Made by a program: the position numbers and the translations under genes
Part shown: positions 61,495-64,000 of the stretch, piece after piece
How positions within the stretch are numbered: position 1 is the first letter of the stretch
How the letters are laid out: every line of letters starts with the position of its first letter
NCBI GenBank assembly: GCA_024102815.1
Contig: JAGFJJ010000076.1
Coordinates: 219,376 to 283,375, forward strand
Reading direction: 5' to 3'
DNA length: 64,000 bases
DNA from: Phycisphaerae bacterium
GTDB lineage: Bacteria; Planctomycetota; Phycisphaerae; UBA1845
The notes under the pieces: model-generated
What the model was told of the DNA's origin: nothing
The model's database searches: none
What the model saw: the letters and a program-made list of their open reading frames with translations, nothing else

Positions 61495-63015
61495 TCAGCG
61501 GTAGCGACTCACGTTCTGCAGCAGCCGCTCGAGCAGGGCACGCTCATCGGACAATCCCCGGGAGGTTTCGTCGGCGCGGTCGTCGAGCCCCTCGGCCAGT
61601 GTGTCGAAATAGGGCAGGAATTCGCTGATTCGTTCAGCCGCCCGGTCGGGATCGCCGTAGTAGTACCAGTAGTAGCTGCCGGAGTAGTAGTCGCCCCAGA
61701 TGTCCTCGCAAGCTCCCTTCAGCACAAGGGCCGTATTGAGGAGCAATACACCGCGCTGCACGCCGCTGCTGGAAAAGTACGGCGGATCGGCGTCCTCGCT
61801 CAGTTCCCCAGGTAACTCGGCCGCGAGCGGCGCGGGCGTGACCGTGTTGCCATCCGGTGTCTTGTAGGAGAGAGCGACCGTCGCGGCCGTGATCGGTTGC
61901 GTGAAGTCCACCAGCGATCCACCACGAAGCCGGACGAACACGATGCCCCCGCCCTGGCGGCGGCTGAAGAACAACGTCGGCAGGTTCAACGTCAATTCGC
62001 GGGCGGCCTGGAATTCTTCGGGGAGTCCGTACACGCCGGCCAGGTCGAACGCGGCCGGGATCGTCACGGTCATCTCCACGTCGTAGGCGACGGGTGTGAC
62101 GAGCAGGTCAAAGTCCTCGTCGAACACGGAGACGATACGCTCGTAGCTTCCGAGGAAGAAGTAGTTGCCGCCGCGGACCTGGGAAATGTCGTAGACGATC
62201 TCATCACCGAAGTCGCTGCCCACGCCGAAAACCGTCGTGCCAATGCCGCGGTCCGCATAGTCGCTGATCTCGTTGATGAAGGACCGCGCGGCGAGTTCCT
62301 GGCGGAACCGCAACTGGGCATCGGTGAAGAGCAGGACGCGGTCGCTGCGGGAGTCGTTGGCGTGGGCGAGAACGGTCTGGTAGCCGCGGGCCAGACCGGG
62401 GACAAGGTCCGTACCGCCACCGGCGGTAATGGTGTCGAGCGCGGCCTTGATCGCGTCGTAGTCGTTTCCGCGGGCGGCTTCCAGAGCCAGACGCGATCCC
62501 GTGTCGAACGCGACGATGCTCACGCGGTCGTCGGCGGTCAGGTGGGGGAGCAGCCGGTCGATGGCAATCTTAACGGCGTCGAGCTTTGTGGCGTCGGTGC
62601 GCCTCTCGATGTCGTCTCCCATCGAGCCGCTGCGGTCGATCACGATGCAGAGGTTGAGGTCCGGGCGCTGGAAGTCCTCGAGGTCGAGCGTGGAGCCGAA
62701 TCCGATCTGCACGGTGACCAGCGGAGTGAAGGCGTCGAAGTCGCGGTTCCAGGCGGTGCCCACGGTGGCGTAGAGCAGGCCCGCGTCGGCCGGCGGTTCG
62801 AGCGGGACGCTGTGCTCGGAGATCAGTCCCTCGACGGTAATGGCATCGGGATCGGGCACCTCGCCTGCTTCGATGGCCAGCCGCGCCGAGGCGAGGTCCT
62901 GCTGTCCGCCGCCGGTCACGCCGAGGTCGCTGAACGGCGCGGCCGGACAACCCGAAAGGAACATGAGAAAACACGAAACCGCGACCAGGGACGCGGGTGC
63001 GACGAAATACCGCAT
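61495..63015 (-). CDS. von Willebrand factor A domain lipoprotein
   Basis: 506 residues. Lipobox FLSGC with Cys23. A vWA domain spans about 115-300 with the metal-binding DRSGS motif (IDRSGSMGDD), a TDL threonine loop and FTDAQ aspartate. A beta-rich domain follows. Near residue 440 is a tyrosine-rich patch (YYSGSYYWYYYG). Similar secreted vWA proteins are widespread in planctomycetes and bind partners through the metal site. ATG 63015 precedes the signal peptide. Confidence 0.85.
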   Translation of the reverse strand: MRYFVAPASLVAVSCFLMFLSGCPAAPFSDLGVTGGGQQDLASARLAIEAGEVPDPDAITVEGLISEHSVPLEPPADAGLLYATVGTAWNRDFDAFTPLVTVQIGFGSTLDLEDFQRPDLNLCIVIDRSGSMGDDIERRTDATKLDAVKIAIDRLLPHLTADDRVSIVAFDTGSRLALEAARGNDYDAIKAALDTITAGGGTDLVPGLARGYQTVLAHANDSRSDRVLLFTDAQLRFRQELAARSFINEISDYADRGIGTTVFGVGSDFGDEIVYDISQVRGGNYFFLGSYERIVSVFDEDFDLLVTPVAYDVEMTVTIPAAFDLAGVYGLPEEFQAARELTLNLPTLFFSRRQGGGIVFVRLRGGSLVDFTQPITAATVALSYKTPDGNTVTPAPLAAELPGELSEDADPPYFSSSGVQRGVLLLNTALVLKGACEDIWGDYYSGSYYWYYYGDPDRAAERISEFLPYFDTLAEGLDDRADETSRGLSDERALLERLLQNVSRYR

Positions 63016-63324
63016 CGAACAACCGCTCAAAAAGCAGTGCGTATCGCGCTGGGCATGGTGAAGAGTGAACCGTCCTCTCGCCGCAAGCATGGAGTGCCTC
63101 CCGATTTGTGGATGGAATGATCCTCACACAGCAAGAACGACGCGCCGGAAAATGCTACGTCGTTGAGACTGTCCGATCCAGAGACGCGGTTCCCGTCGCG
63201 TTCCGTGCCACGGCAGAGGGTGCGACGGTCAAACGGGGTCCGGGGGCGGCAAGCGCTGCCGGTCCCTCCATAGGTAATAACGCGCAGGGTGATCGCGCCA
63301 AATGGCGTCGTAATGTGAGCGCCC
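63016..63324. other. Intergenic region without recognised gene
   Basis: 309 bases between the vWA lipoprotein start and the zinc-ribbon protein stop. A small CGCCA/TGGCG hairpin near 63300 is the only structure noticed; there is no convincing coding frame or clear promoter. Confidence 0.4.
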
Positions 63325-63885
63325 CTAAACCGGCCGGATCGGCGTGCCACATTCCGGGCAGATGCCGGACGTGTTGCCGGTGAGGTCGTAGCGGCATTTG
63401 CGGCAGTGGCCGGGGGGGATCCGGCGGCGGCGGATTGCACTAAATGCGAGAAAGAGCAGCGGAAGCACGCCGAGGAATGCAGGTAGCCAGGTCGGCACGG
63501 TTGCCGACCAACTGCGAACCTTTCCAGATTGACCAAGCCCGAATTGGATGAAGCGGTTGCCGTAGTTCCAACTGAATCTAGGCAATCCAGGGGGCGTGGT
63601 GATACTACGGTCGTACGAGAAGTAGTAGTATCTGCCCTTGTGGGCGCGGGCCCTGATAAGTGACCATTCTACCGCAAGCAGATCGGCAGGCTCCATCGAC
63701 TCGAAACTCAAGAGGAGTATTCCGTTGGAGCCAGATGCGCGAGTGTTGCAGGTTCCAGGTACGTGAAACCCCATACCGAACCACCCCGTATGAGAAGCGA
63801 CCAGCATCGCGCATGAAGAAATGGCGAGGCCAGTTCCAACTGTCCATGTGACGATTGACCAGACGATCCTGAACTTAGCCGCCAT
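63325..63885 (-). CDS. Membrane protein with C-terminal zinc ribbon
   Basis: 186 residues: a membrane helix near the N terminus (about 8-30), an exposed domain of about 90 residues, a second helix (WLPAFLGVLPLLFLAFSAI) and a C-terminal ribbon CRKCRYDLTGN...CPECG. This ribbon is a well-known recurring ending of membrane proteins in planctomycetes (Phycisphaerae and relatives) and is good taxonomic evidence. Function unknown. The remaining 115 bases to the window end show no clear gene. Confidence 0.82.
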   Translation of the reverse strand: MAAKFRIVWSIVTWTVGTGLAISSCAMLVASHTGWFGMGFHVPGTCNTRASGSNGILLLSFESMEPADLLAVEWSLIRARAHKGRYYYFSYDRSITTPPGLPRFSWNYGNRFIQFGLGQSGKVRSWSATVPTWLPAFLGVLPLLFLAFSAIRRRRIPPGHCRKCRYDLTGNTSGICPECGTPIRPV

Positions 63886-64000
63886 ATTTCATGAGTTGTC
63901 GAATGAGACGGGCTGATTCGTTGTGGTCGGGCGTGCGAGCGGGCCGGGGACACACCGCCCCCTTTCCCCCGTGCTGATTTCGATTGTCGGTTACGGATGG

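Overview
The window looks like a chromosome segment of a high-GC member of the Planctomycetota, probably near the Phycisphaerae. This is an inference from several lineage habits seen together: a C-terminal zinc ribbon of the CxxCxYDLTGN...CPECG type (63325-63885), a prepilin with an H-X9-DG motif (34690-35727), secreted PQQ-type beta-propellers, a secreted protein ending in dockerin-like repeats, and a very large O-antigen-ligase/TPR protein. No phage, CRISPR array or intact insertion sequence was seen.

Layout. 1-4380: ybaB (3' end), recR, rpoN, a dihydrouridine synthase and an AlkD-like repair protein. 4471-9279 (mostly minus): tRNA-Ser(TGA), a membrane-anchored peroxiredoxin-like gene with an in-frame TGA, tRNA-Gln(CTG), a GC-poorer two-gene module, a strong promoter followed by a structured non-coding stretch, rsgA and a lipoprotein. 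9783-15560: an orphan HlyD-type adaptor, a PAS-GGDEF cyclase, a glycosyltransferase and a dockerin-type secreted protein. 15717-24647: two PaaK/LuxE-like activating enzymes, two secreted beta-propellers, an aldehyde dehydrogenase-family protein and an iron alcohol dehydrogenase, all on one strand. 24779-35727: pheS-pheT, a hydrolase-PKD lipoprotein, a CoA-binding protein, purC, a GH10-fold protein without catalytic glutamates, a ComEA-like protein, a membrane glycosyltransferase candidate and a prepilin. 35817-43346 (minus): two tandem SurA/DsbA-like paralogues, a ClC protein, and the overlapping rimO-pgsA-uppP operon. 43622-55391: a small RNA candidate, a small Cys-rich protein, a metallo-hydrolase, membrane glycosyltransferase, secretin, TPR lipoprotein and O-antigen ligase-like protein. 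55652-63885: hydrolase, cobalamin adenosyltransferase, aceE, MFS exporter, vWA lipoprotein and a zinc-ribbon protein.

Main result. Two separate redox genes each carry a single in-frame TGA exactly at the first cysteine of a CxxC active site (5151-5153 and 37477-37479). Both have an intact downstream frame, and both have a hairpin at the distance and with the loop guanine expected of a bacterial SECIS element. One of them lies beside a near-identical paralogue that has TGC at the same codon. I read both as selenoproteins, so the organism should decode UGA as selenocysteine; no selA, selB, selC or selD lies in this window. Two non-coding RNA candidates (6956-7245 plus strand, 43622-43711 minus strand) have good promoters and strong secondary structure and belong to no family I recognise.
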